Of a stretch of DNA of 19,037 nt, positions 1-6,467 are shown one piece after another (position 1 is the first letter of the stretch; each line of letters begins with the position of its first letter). Position numbers and translations under genes: made by a program. Where the stretch lies: the NCBI GenBank assembly GCA_007123695.1, contig SLGN01000415.1, forward strand, positions 1 to 19,037, in the 5' to 3' direction. The notes beneath the pieces were generated by a model. That model was given only the letters and a program-made list of their open reading frames with translations. It ran no database searches and was not told the DNA's origin. This DNA is from Verrucomicrobiales bacterium (GTDB lineage: Bacteria; Verrucomicrobiota; Verrucomicrobiia; Verrucomicrobiales; DEV007).

Positions 1-1
1 C

Positions 2-766
2 TTGGACCGCCTCCTCGGCCCTCTGCGCTCCGAAAGTCCTGCGGAACCGCTCTTGCTCTGGCACAACCGGAAACACCTCGGCAGCGTCGATGTCTCCAGG
101 CTCCGCTGGCCCCGCAACTGGGAGCGCCGCATGCTCGATTTCAGACCGCGGCAGCACGAGACGCAATACGGATACGGCTACGTCGCCAACGACCCTTGGC
201 GCCGGTTCAAGGCCGTCAAGTATGGCGCGGCGACCGAGGTTTCCCAGCTCGAGTCAGGGATTGCCCTGCTCGTGAAGGTTCTGCCGTGGATCTCGGTGCG
301 CACCATCATGAGCTGCCATGGCCACGGTTGGAGAAGGCAGGCGAGAATCTGGTTCTCGGGACGCTACCACAGCCTCTGGTGCCGCGAGGTTTTCCGCCAG
401 GTTCTCGGCGACCTGCCGATCCACTCGCGGCTCCGCTTCCGGCTCGGAGATCGGGACGAGATCGCCAACTCCTGGCTCACCTTCGACCCGATCAGCCCTT
501 CGAACCAGAATCCGCTCTCGCAACGCGAGCTGTACGACCAGATCCAGCTGATGGCACGCCGGTTCTTCGACCCCGACCTCTGCGAACGCATCCGCGCCGC
601 CAAGATCGCGGCGCAGTCGCCCGGGGAGCTTGCGCGATGCCTTGCGGAGAAACTCCAACTTGAGCGAGAAAATCCCCGGCCTGCTCTCGCCCCTCTCCCC
701 TGCCACACCTTCGGATTCGCCTTGCCGTCGCGGAAGGCGGCGATGCTTTCTTCGGGGAGGAAGTAG
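2..766 (+). CDS. Hypothetical protein, 3' part (cut by left edge)
   Basis: Open frame from the left edge to a TAG at 764-766, about 254 visible residues. The TTG at 2-4 may be only an internal leucine codon, so the true start probably lies outside the window. Third codon positions are G/C-rich and the composition is that of a folded protein, not a shadow frame. Visible features are an aromatic, arginine-rich stretch around residues 35-75 (RWPRNWERR, YGYGYVANDPWRRF), a short SCHGHGW motif at about 104-110, and a Trp/Cys pair at 126-127. There is no signal peptide or membrane segment in the visible part. The last 40 residues are low-complexity and may be a poorly conserved tail. I do not recognise the family, and no function is proposed. 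It converges on the kinase gene that ends at 934. Confidence 0.6.
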   Translation: MDRLLGPLRSESPAEPLLLWHNRKHLGSVDVSRLRWPRNWERRMLDFRPRQHETQYGYGYVANDPWRRFKAVKYGAATEVSQLESGIALLVKVLPWISVRTIMSCHGHGWRRQARIWFSGRYHSLWCREVFRQVLGDLPIHSRLRFRLGDRDEIANSWLTFDPISPSNQNPLSQRELYDQIQLMARRFFDPDLCERIRAAKIAAQSPGELARCLAEKLQLERENPRPALAPLPCHTFGFALPSRKAAMLSSGRK

Positions 767-856
767 CCGCCCATCTCGAGTTTGACAGAGAAACCCAACG
801 TTGATCTGCCCCTTGCCGCGCTTCCCGACCGTTCCGCCCTCGCGGCAGAAGACTGG

Positions 857-872
857 CGCGGCGTGAGCCGCG
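857..872. terminator. Hairpin between convergent genes, possible terminator
   Basis: A perfect 6-bp inverted repeat, CGCGGC (857-862) and GCCGCG (867-872), with a 4-nt GTGA loop. It lies in the 167-nt gap between the hypothetical gene ending at 766 and the kinase gene ending at 934, about 62 nt past the kinase stop. No run of T follows on either strand, so intrinsic termination is only a guess. Confidence 0.25.
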
Positions 873-933
873 GTTGGAGACGACGTCGATGCGCATGGGC
901 GTTGATTCGTCATGCTTCCGGCGAGCCTGCAAG

Positions 934-3300
934 TCAGCGCAGCCGCCCGAACAGCGACCACAGCTGCGCGAGTTCTTCGTCGGCCCCGTCGAGCCCCTCG
1001 GGCCTTTCGCCGAGCGCTTCAAATTCGCCGACGAGGGCGGCGAAGCAGAGAAGTGCTCGCCAAGGTCCGGCGTCGCCCGCAGGTGGCTCCTCGAAGGTGT
1101 CGAGGGCGGCTTCGACGAGCCAATCGGGGGCGAAGAGACCAAGCTCGACCTCGTTGGGGCCGAAGCCGAGATCGACGATGTAGGTCTCGGCGTCCCGCGC
1201 AGTGACGGTCGCGTCGAGCGGCCTTCCCTCGCGTCGGCGGATCTGGCCCTCCCACGGGATTTCGGAGAGGGCTGCGGCGAGTTCGTCGGGAAAGCGCTGC
1301 GCGTCGGCTCCGGCCCGCGCGAGGGCGTCGCGCAGGGTCTCGCCCAGAGGCGTCCGCGTCTCCACCTCGGCGAACTTGGCGGCGAGTCCGGAAAAGAGGA
1401 GGCTGTCGACGAGGGAGCGGTTTTCCTCCAGAACCGCCTTCATCGCCGCGATGTCGGCCAGTTCCTCCTCGCTCGGTCCCGCAGTCGTCGGCGGCGGGTC
1501 CTTGGGCAAGGGCGGAGGCGCCATTGCGGCAAGGCGCCGGATCTCCTCGATGCGCCCGAGCCGGCCTTCGACGAGCCGCGGGGCCGCGCCGGGTGTGCGG
1601 AGATCGGAAAGCCCTTCGCGCAGGGCGGCAGCCTGTGCCCCGAGCGCGTCGCGCGTCTCCTCGCCGGTGGGATTGGGGAGTTCGCGGATCTTCGAGAAAT
1701 CTCGCAGAAAGGGCCTCGCCCGCTTCTGGAGCGGTTCGATCCAGGGATAGCTCGCGGGCGGAGTGCCTTGGGCGAAGGCGCCGAGCAGCCGTGCGCCCGA
1801 GGCGAAGGCCCCGGCCTGCCAGTTCTTCAGTCCGGCGGCGAGCAGGGCGACGGCTTCGACCGAGTCGGCGTCGAAGTCGGCTTCCTCGTCGAGCAGGGGG
1901 AGGGGGCCGGAGAGGAATTCGGCCGAGTCGCGGAGCAGGCCGAGGGTCTCGGGGGAGGCTGCGTCGGGCTCGGGCTCGAGGGCTCGGGCCGAGGAGAAGA
2001 ATTCCCGCGAGAGCGGCACGTCGCCCTCGAGCAGGCGGATGGTGCCGAGGAAGAAGAAACACCAGATGCGCGTCGAGGGAGGGGCTGCGGTGTTGTCGGC
2101 GAGCTGTTCGAAAAGAACGGCGGCCTTTCCGAGGTCGCCGGCGACGAACTCCTCGCGCGCGCCGAGGAACTGCGCCGCGAGGGTGCTGTCGCCCACGGTG
2201 ATGACCCGCTCGCCCCCGCCGATGCCGAGGTCGCCCTCCTCGACGGGATCGCTCCGCCCCGAGAGGGCGAGGGCGATGATGGCCACTGCGGCGATGCCGC
2301 CCCCGGCGGCGAGAAGCTTGGTGCGCCGCCGCTTCGAGCGCGGACGGCGGGTCGGGGCGACCCCGAACTGCCGACGCCGCAGGTCCTCGATCTGCGTGAC
2401 CAGCTCGTCGTAGGACTGCACGCGGTCCTCGGGGCGGTAGGCCATCATGCGCTCCACCAGCCGCACCGTCGGCTTGCCCAGTCCGGGCGCGACGGCCTTG
2501 AGATCGACCGCCTCTTTCTTGATCTCCTTGAGATCCTCCAGCGAGGGGGTGTTCGCGTCGAAGGGGGGCTTGCCAGCGAGGGCGTGGTAGAGGGTCGCGC
2601 CGAGGCTGTAGATGTCGCCGAGGAAGGTGTCGGGCACCCCGTCGAGCTTTTCGGGAGGCACGTAGAAAGGCGTCGCCCAGAGGTCTTCCGAGATGTCCTC
2701 GCCGCCCTGCTGCAGGGCAAGGCCGAAGTCCACCAGCTTCGTGGTGCCCTCGTCGGTGACAAGGATGTTGCCGGGCTTGATGTCGCGGTGGATCAGCTCC
2801 TCGTCGAAGGCGGCCTTGAGACCGCGCGCCACCTCGAGGGCGATGCCGAGCACCTCGGATTCGGAAAGCGCGCCCTTCTTCGCGATGAGCAGCTCGAGGC
2901 TGGTGGCCTGGAGCAGCTCCATGGCGATGTAGAAGTAGCCGAGATCCTGGCCCACCGAGAAGACCTTGACCACGTTGGGGTGGACGATGGAAGCCGTCAG
3001 CTTCGCCTCGCGCTCGAACATCGCGGTGAGCGCCTTGTCCTGGCTGAGCGACTGGTGCAGGATTTTCAGGGCGACCTCGCGCCCGAGGTTCCGGTCGAGG
3101 GCGCGGAAGACCTGGCTCATCCCGCCCTCGCCGAGCACGCCGACGATCTCGTACTGTCCCATCGTCGTGCGCACCCGGATCAGGGCCGAGCAATGCGGGC
3201 ACTCGATCTTGGCGTACGGCGGCAGGCCCGCGACATCCACGGAGGTGCCGCATTCCGGGCATCGCATCGGCAGGGGGCCGTTGGGGCTGGATTCTTCCAT
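934..3300 (-). CDS. Membrane Ser/Thr protein kinase with N-terminal zinc ribbon and C-terminal extracytoplasmic region
   Basis: A 788-residue Hanks-type kinase. A zinc ribbon at the N-terminus has paired cysteines C14/C17 and C34/C37. The kinase domain (about 50-310) carries the glycine loop GEGGMSQVF (57-65), lysine K79 in VALKI, the catalytic loop HRDIKPGN (171-178) and DFG at 191-193. A variant P+1 region, ATPFYVPPE (209-217), follows. A basic stretch then precedes one membrane segment at about 328-346. The remaining 440 residues should be extracytoplasmic; residues 360-430 look TPR-like, and the rest is acidic, alanine-rich and unrecognised. The ATG at 3298-3300 was chosen because it keeps the whole zinc ribbon; ATG at 3265-3267 is an alternative, and neither has a Shine-Dalgarno sequence. 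The gene follows the rhomboid gene on the same strand after 157 nt. The protein substrate is unknown. Confidence 0.93.
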   Translation of the reverse strand: MEESSPNGPLPMRCPECGTSVDVAGLPPYAKIECPHCSALIRVRTTMGQYEIVGVLGEGGMSQVFRALDRNLGREVALKILHQSLSQDKALTAMFEREAKLTASIVHPNVVKVFSVGQDLGYFYIAMELLQATSLELLIAKKGALSESEVLGIALEVARGLKAAFDEELIHRDIKPGNILVTDEGTTKLVDFGLALQQGGEDISEDLWATPFYVPPEKLDGVPDTFLGDIYSLGATLYHALAGKPPFDANTPSLEDLKEIKKEAVDLKAVAPGLGKPTVRLVERMMAYRPEDRVQSYDELVTQIEDLRRRQFGVAPTRRPRSKRRRTKLLAAGGGIAAVAIIALALSGRSDPVEEGDLGIGGGERVITVGDSTLAAQFLGAREEFVAGDLGKAAVLFEQLADNTAAPPSTRIWCFFFLGTIRLLEGDVPLSREFFSSARALEPEPDAASPETLGLLRDSAEFLSGPLPLLDEEADFDADSVEAVALLAAGLKNWQAGAFASGARLLGAFAQGTPPASYPWIEPLQKRARPFLRDFSKIRELPNPTGEETRDALGAQAAALREGLSDLRTPGAAPRLVEGRLGRIEEIRRLAAMAPPPLPKDPPPTTAGPSEEELADIAAMKAVLEENRSLVDSLLFSGLAAKFAEVETRTPLGETLRDALARAGADAQRFPDELAAALSEIPWEGQIRRREGRPLDATVTARDAETYIVDLGFGPNEVELGLFAPDWLVEAALDTFEEPPAGDAGPWRALLCFAALVGEFEALGERPEGLDGADEELAQLWSLFGRLR

Positions 3301-3362
3301 GCTGGGGGCGGAGCCGGGACGGAAGGAGGGGGGGAGAAACCGCCGCCCGGCCGAGCCCCGCC

Positions 3363-3390
3363 AGTGTATCCGGACGCGGAAGGAGGTCCA
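3363..3390 (-). promoter_or_regulatory. Candidate promoter for the kinase gene
   Basis: On the minus strand, TGGACC (3385-3390) and TACACT (3363-3368) are separated by 16 nt. Each matches the sigma-70 consensus at 4 of 6 positions. It lies in the gap between the rhomboid stop and the kinase start, about 62 nt before the ATG, so the kinase could be transcribed separately as well as by readthrough. Confidence 0.25.
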
Positions 3391-3457
3391 GACTTTTCCA
3401 CGGACCGGGGGAAAAGCCCGCCCTTTTTCCGGCTCCGCCCGAACCTCTCCGCCGCCC

Positions 3458-4603
3458 TCACCGCAGATTCCGAACTTTCCAGTAGACAAATCCCAGCGCA
3501 CCTGCGGCGGCTCCGCCGAGGTGGGCGAGGTAGTTCACCCCGCCGAAGCCGGAAAGCTGCTGCCAGGTCCCGAAGGCCTGCACGCCGAGCCACATCACGA
3601 AGGCCCATGCCGCCGTCAGCCGGATCCAGCCTCCGCGGAGCGTGGGGCCGAACCACCCGTACCGCACCATCAGTCCGATGCGGGCCCGGGGGAACGCGAG
3701 AGCGTAGAAGGCGAGAACGCCCGCGATGCCTCCGCTCGCCCCGATGCTCGGGACGGTGGAGGAAGGATCGGCCGCGAGATGGCAGAGGCTGCCGCAGAGG
3801 GTGGCTGCGACGAGGAGCAGGAAAAACTTCGCGTGACCGAGGAGATCCTCGACCTCGTCGCCGAAGACGAGCAGGAAGTAGAGGTTTCCCAAGAGATGGA
3901 ACCAGCCCCCGTGGAGCAGGAAGGAGGAGAAGATGGTGAGCCCGCCGTGGCGCATCGGGTCGGCGGGCACGAAACCCCATTCGGCGACGGCGGCGTCGAG
4001 CGAGCGGAAGGCAACGAGGCTGGCGACGAGGATCAGCAGCGAGATCCCCCAGGTCAGGAGCGGCTTTCGCAGCAGGCTCGCCCCCCCTTCCTTGACCGGC
4101 AGTCCGACGATGGTGGCGAGGACCTTCCACCATGCGTCGGGCACATCGGAGCCGAGATCGGCGTTTTCGTAGCGCTTGCGGATGATCTCGATCTCGGCGA
4201 GGGCGACGGCCTCGCGGACTCGGGGATCGAGTTCGGACTTGGCACCGGGTTCCGCGACGGCGGCGGCGGGGAGCTGCTCGGTCTCGCCGAGATCGAACCA
4301 GAAAAACTGGCAGGGGCGGCAAACGTCGATCTCGACGGGTCCGGTGACCGTCTCTTCGGTGATTTCGCCCATGGGCTTGGCGCAGGCGGGGCAGGGCCGG
4401 TCGGGCCGTTCGCGGAGCCACCGCCCCTCGACGACCTGGGTCCAGAGCCGACTGACGAAGGGTCCGTCGATGTTTTTCCGCAGGATCGTCACCGTCGAGG
4501 CATGCCCGCCGCAGCTCTGGCAGGCCCAGACGAGCCCTTGCTCGATCTTCACGCGATCGAGAGGCTTGCGGCAGGCGGGGCAGGAGAACATGGAATGCCC
4601 CAT
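3458..4603 (-). CDS. Rhomboid-family intramembrane serine protease with N-terminal zinc ribbons
   Basis: A 381-residue protein in two halves. Residues 1-100 hold two zinc-ribbon modules (zf-TFIIB type), with cysteine pairs C8/C11 and C28/C31, then C71/C74 and C95/C98. Residues 180-376 form a rhomboid core with about six hydrophobic segments. The core carries HLLGN (H236 and N240, the oxyanion HxxxN motif), the catalytic serine S290 in GASGG, and the catalytic histidine H361 in AHLGG. All key catalytic residues are present, so an active protease cutting membrane-spanning substrates is expected. The soluble ribbons should face the cytoplasm. The ATG at 4601-4603 is used; ATG at 4589-4591 (residue 5) is possible and fits the candidate promoter better. 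The gene is upstream of and co-directional with the zinc-ribbon kinase gene. The substrate is unknown. Confidence 0.93.
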   Translation of the reverse strand: MGHSMFSCPACRKPLDRVKIEQGLVWACQSCGGHASTVTILRKNIDGPFVSRLWTQVVEGRWLRERPDRPCPACAKPMGEITEETVTGPVEIDVCRPCQFFWFDLGETEQLPAAAVAEPGAKSELDPRVREAVALAEIEIIRKRYENADLGSDVPDAWWKVLATIVGLPVKEGGASLLRKPLLTWGISLLILVASLVAFRSLDAAVAEWGFVPADPMRHGGLTIFSSFLLHGGWFHLLGNLYFLLVFGDEVEDLLGHAKFFLLLVAATLCGSLCHLAADPSSTVPSIGASGGIAGVLAFYALAFPRARIGLMVRYGWFGPTLRGGWIRLTAAWAFVMWLGVQAFGTWQQLSGFGGVNYLAHLGGAAAGALGFVYWKVRNLR

Positions 4604-4633
4604 GTTCTAACCCGTGGCGGGGGAGGGGCTCAA
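4604..4633 (-). promoter_or_regulatory. Candidate promoter abutting the rhomboid start
   Basis: On the minus strand, TTGAGC (4628-4633) and TAGAAC (4604-4609) are separated by 18 nt, each matching consensus at 4 of 6 positions. The -10 element ends directly before the annotated ATG (4603). If it is real, transcription would begin inside the first codons, which favours either a start at residue 5 with a very short leader or a leaderless message. Confidence 0.35.
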
Positions 4634-4766
4634 GCGATTCTTTACCCCGCGCGCGCCGGCGAACCCGCGGCAGCCTCCCCGGTGTTCCGGGCGGGCTGCG
4701 GCCCGATGCAGGGGCGGGCCGCTCGCGACGGATCTCGATCCATCTCCGGCATGCTCTTGCGAGGGC

Positions 4767-4795
4767 TTGCCACGGAGCCCGCGCCGGGCTAGGGT
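4767..4795 (+). promoter_or_regulatory. Candidate promoter for the kdsA-lpt operon
   Basis: TTGCCA (4767-4772) and TAGGGT (4790-4795) are separated by 17 nt. The -35 element matches TTGACA at 5 of 6 positions; the -10 keeps the TA...T core. Transcription from here would give a leader of about 125 nt before kdsA. Confidence 0.4.
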
Positions 4796-4824
4796 GGTCG
4801 CTTGCAGAAAAACGCACGCGACGG

Positions 4825-4885
4825 TCGGTCCGAAATTTCCGGAGAGCGGCAACCCTGCCGCGGCCGGTTCAGGTTCGGTCCGAAA
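4825..4885 (+). repeat. 11-bp direct repeat in the kdsA leader
   Basis: TCGGTCCGAAA occurs perfectly at 4825-4835 and 4875-4885, exactly 50 bp apart from start to start (close to five helical turns). Both copies lie downstream of the candidate promoter and upstream of the kdsA start. The spacing would suit two protein sites on one DNA face, or an RNA-level element. Function is unknown. Confidence 0.5.
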
Positions 4886-4929
4886 GCGCGGGGGCGCTGG
4901 CGCCGACGTCCCGTCCCGCACGCTTTCCC

Positions 4930-5766
4930 ATGGCAGAAACCCCTCCCATCCTTGAAATCGGCTCCTGTCGCCTCGGCGACGGACGGCCTTTTTTCATCCT
5001 CGGCCCCTGCGTCATCGAGTCGGAAGACTTCCTCCGCAGCGTCGCCCTGCGCATCCGCGCCGCCGCCGACGAGGCGGGCGTCGATTTCGTGCTCAAGGCC
5101 AGCTACGACAAGGCCAACCGCAGCTCGGTGAAGTCCTTCCGCGGTCCCGGCTGCGAAGAGGGGTGCCGCCTCCTCGCCGAGGCCGGCGCCGAGATCGGCG
5201 CTCCGGTCACGACCGACGTCCACACCGCCGAGGAGGCGCGGATCGCGGCGGAGTTCGTCGATGTGCTGCAGATTCCCGCCTTTCTCTGCCGGCAGACGGA
5301 CTTGCTGGAAGCGGCGGCGCGCACCGGCCGGATCGTGAACGTGAAAAAAGGCCAATTTCTCGCGCCGTGGGACGTTAAGAACTTGGCGGACAAGTTAGAA
5401 GCCTTCGGCTGCGTCGGCTACTTCGTCACCGAGCGGGGGACGACCTTCGGCTACAACAATCTCGTCGCAGACATGAGGGCGATCCCGTGGATCCAGGAAA
5501 CCGGCCTGCGCGTCGTCTTCGACGCGACCCACTCGGTGCAGCGGCCCGGCGGAGAAGGTAGTTCGAGCGGCGGCGACGGTCGGCTCGCCCCCGTCCTCGC
5601 GAGGGCGGCGGTCGCGGCCGGATGCGACGGAGTCTTCCTCGAGACGCACCCCGACCCGGCGAACGCGCCCAGCGACGGCCCCAACCAAATCCCCCTCGAC
5701 CGGCTCGCCGGAGTGCTTGCCCAGCTCAAAGACATCCACTTGCTCGTCCGCCAAACCGCCCCATGA
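4930..5766 (+). CDS. kdsA: 3-deoxy-D-manno-octulosonate 8-phosphate synthase (metal-dependent type)
   Basis: KdsA condenses phosphoenolpyruvate with arabinose 5-phosphate to make Kdo-8-phosphate, the precursor of the LPS inner-core sugar Kdo; it is cytoplasmic. At 278 residues it is of normal length. Family motifs run throughout: GPCVIES (25-31), SYDKANRSS (58-66), LCRQTDLL (119-126), KKGQFLAPWDVKN (139-151), TERGTTFGYNN (167-177), DATHSVQ (198-204) and ETHPDP (238-243). The metal-site residues of the Aquifex-type enzyme all appear present: C27, H201, E238 and D249. The E. coli enzyme has Asn at the Cys position and needs no metal, so this protein belongs to the metal-dependent class. The ATG at 4930 is the natural start and has no Shine-Dalgarno sequence. 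The stop overlaps the next gene's start as ATGA, which indicates translational coupling. Confidence 0.97.
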   Translation: MAETPPILEIGSCRLGDGRPFFILGPCVIESEDFLRSVALRIRAAADEAGVDFVLKASYDKANRSSVKSFRGPGCEEGCRLLAEAGAEIGAPVTTDVHTAEEARIAAEFVDVLQIPAFLCRQTDLLEAAARTGRIVNVKKGQFLAPWDVKNLADKLEAFGCVGYFVTERGTTFGYNNLVADMRAIPWIQETGLRVVFDATHSVQRPGGEGSSSGGDGRLAPVLARAAVAAGCDGVFLETHPDPANAPSDGPNQIPLDRLAGVLAQLKDIHLLVRQTAP

Positions 5767-6446
5767 TCCGCCGCCGCCGACTCACCGCCTCCGCCGCCCT
5801 GCGGGGGATGCTGCTGCTGCTCGCCGCGACCGTCGCTGCGGAGATCCGGGATGCCGGGGCTCAGCCGCCCGCCCCTGCGGTGGCCGCAGCCGAGGCGGCA
5901 ACGGCGGACAAGTCGATGCCCGCCAAGGGGAAGGGCAAGGGAAAAGGCGCCCGAGCGAAGGCGAAGGGCAGCGCCGGCCCGGATGCGCCGGAGCAGGCCG
6001 GGGAGACGGTGCGCAGCGCCCTGCCTCCCGAGCTCACCGACTACTTTCCGGTGGGGCGCAGCTTCTATGGCGTCGTCATTCCCTCCTACGCCGGCGACCT
6101 GCTCAAATCGGTGATGACCGCCGATACCGTCACCCGCATCGACGAGCGCTTCCTCGACCTCTTCAATCTTGAGGTCAAGGTCTACAACGCCGCCGGCGAG
6201 CACGAGGCCACCATCTCGATGGACGAGGCCGCCTACGACCTCGTCGCCGACGAACTGACCAGCAAGACCCCCGCGACCATCGAGCAGCCCCGCTTCACGA
6301 TGACGGGCGAGACCCTCGTCCACCAGAACCAGACCCAAGTTTCCCACCTCGTCGGCGACGTGCTCGTCGTCATTCCCGACGCACGCCAGATCTCTCCGAC
6401 CTTCGGCCTGCCGGGGGAACGCAGCAAAGACGCTGACACTCCCTGA
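5763..6446 (+). CDS. lptC: LptC-like LPS-export protein
   Basis: A 227-residue protein whose ATG overlaps the kdsA stop by 4 nt (ATGA). It has a basic N-terminus and one hydrophobic segment (about 11-26) that would act as a membrane anchor or signal. A Gly/Lys/Ala-rich linker (about 50-70) follows. The C-terminal half (about 95-205) alternates hydrophobic and polar residues like the beta-jellyroll of LptC, with an LDLFNLEVKVYNAAGE segment (131-146) typical of such strands. LptC bridges the LptBFG transporter and periplasmic LptA. The assignment rests on this fold pattern and on the position directly before LptA and LptB genes, because LptC sequences diverge strongly. Another Lpt-fold periplasmic protein is the main alternative. 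Confidence 0.7.
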   Translation: MIRRRRLTASAALRGMLLLLAATVAAEIRDAGAQPPAPAVAAAEAATADKSMPAKGKGKGKGARAKAKGSAGPDAPEQAGETVRSALPPELTDYFPVGRSFYGVVIPSYAGDLLKSVMTADTVTRIDERFLDLFNLEVKVYNAAGEHEATISMDEAAYDLVADELTSKTPATIEQPRFTMTGETLVHQNQTQVSHLVGDVLVVIPDARQISPTFGLPGERSKDADTP

Positions 6447-6467
6447 CTCCCCGCCCTTTTCCAGCCC

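Larger units (their letters stand above)
4604..4929. other. Divergent intergenic region between the rhomboid gene and kdsA
   Basis: This 326-nt stretch separates the rhomboid gene (-) from kdsA (+). It holds a candidate minus-strand promoter at 4604-4633, a candidate plus-strand promoter at 4767-4795, and a long potential kdsA leader. The leader contains an 11-bp direct repeat (4825-4885) and a short hairpin GGCGC-TG-GCGCC (4893-4904). The open frames crossing it have no recognisable protein character, and I see no gene in it. Confidence 0.6.

Noticed and set aside
364..798. Minus-strand frame opposite the left-edge hypothetical gene, starting MGFSVKLEMGGYFLPEES
   Set aside because: The first 40 residues look protein-like, but the remainder is Ser/Arg-rich shadow sequence and the plus-strand frame is the better coding candidate.
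874..3939. A 1021-codon plus-strand open frame opposite the kinase and rhomboid genes
   Set aside because: It is antisense to two genes with complete domain motifs, has a low-complexity Gly/Glu/Arg-rich composition and no family resemblance. Long antisense frames are expected in GC-rich DNA.
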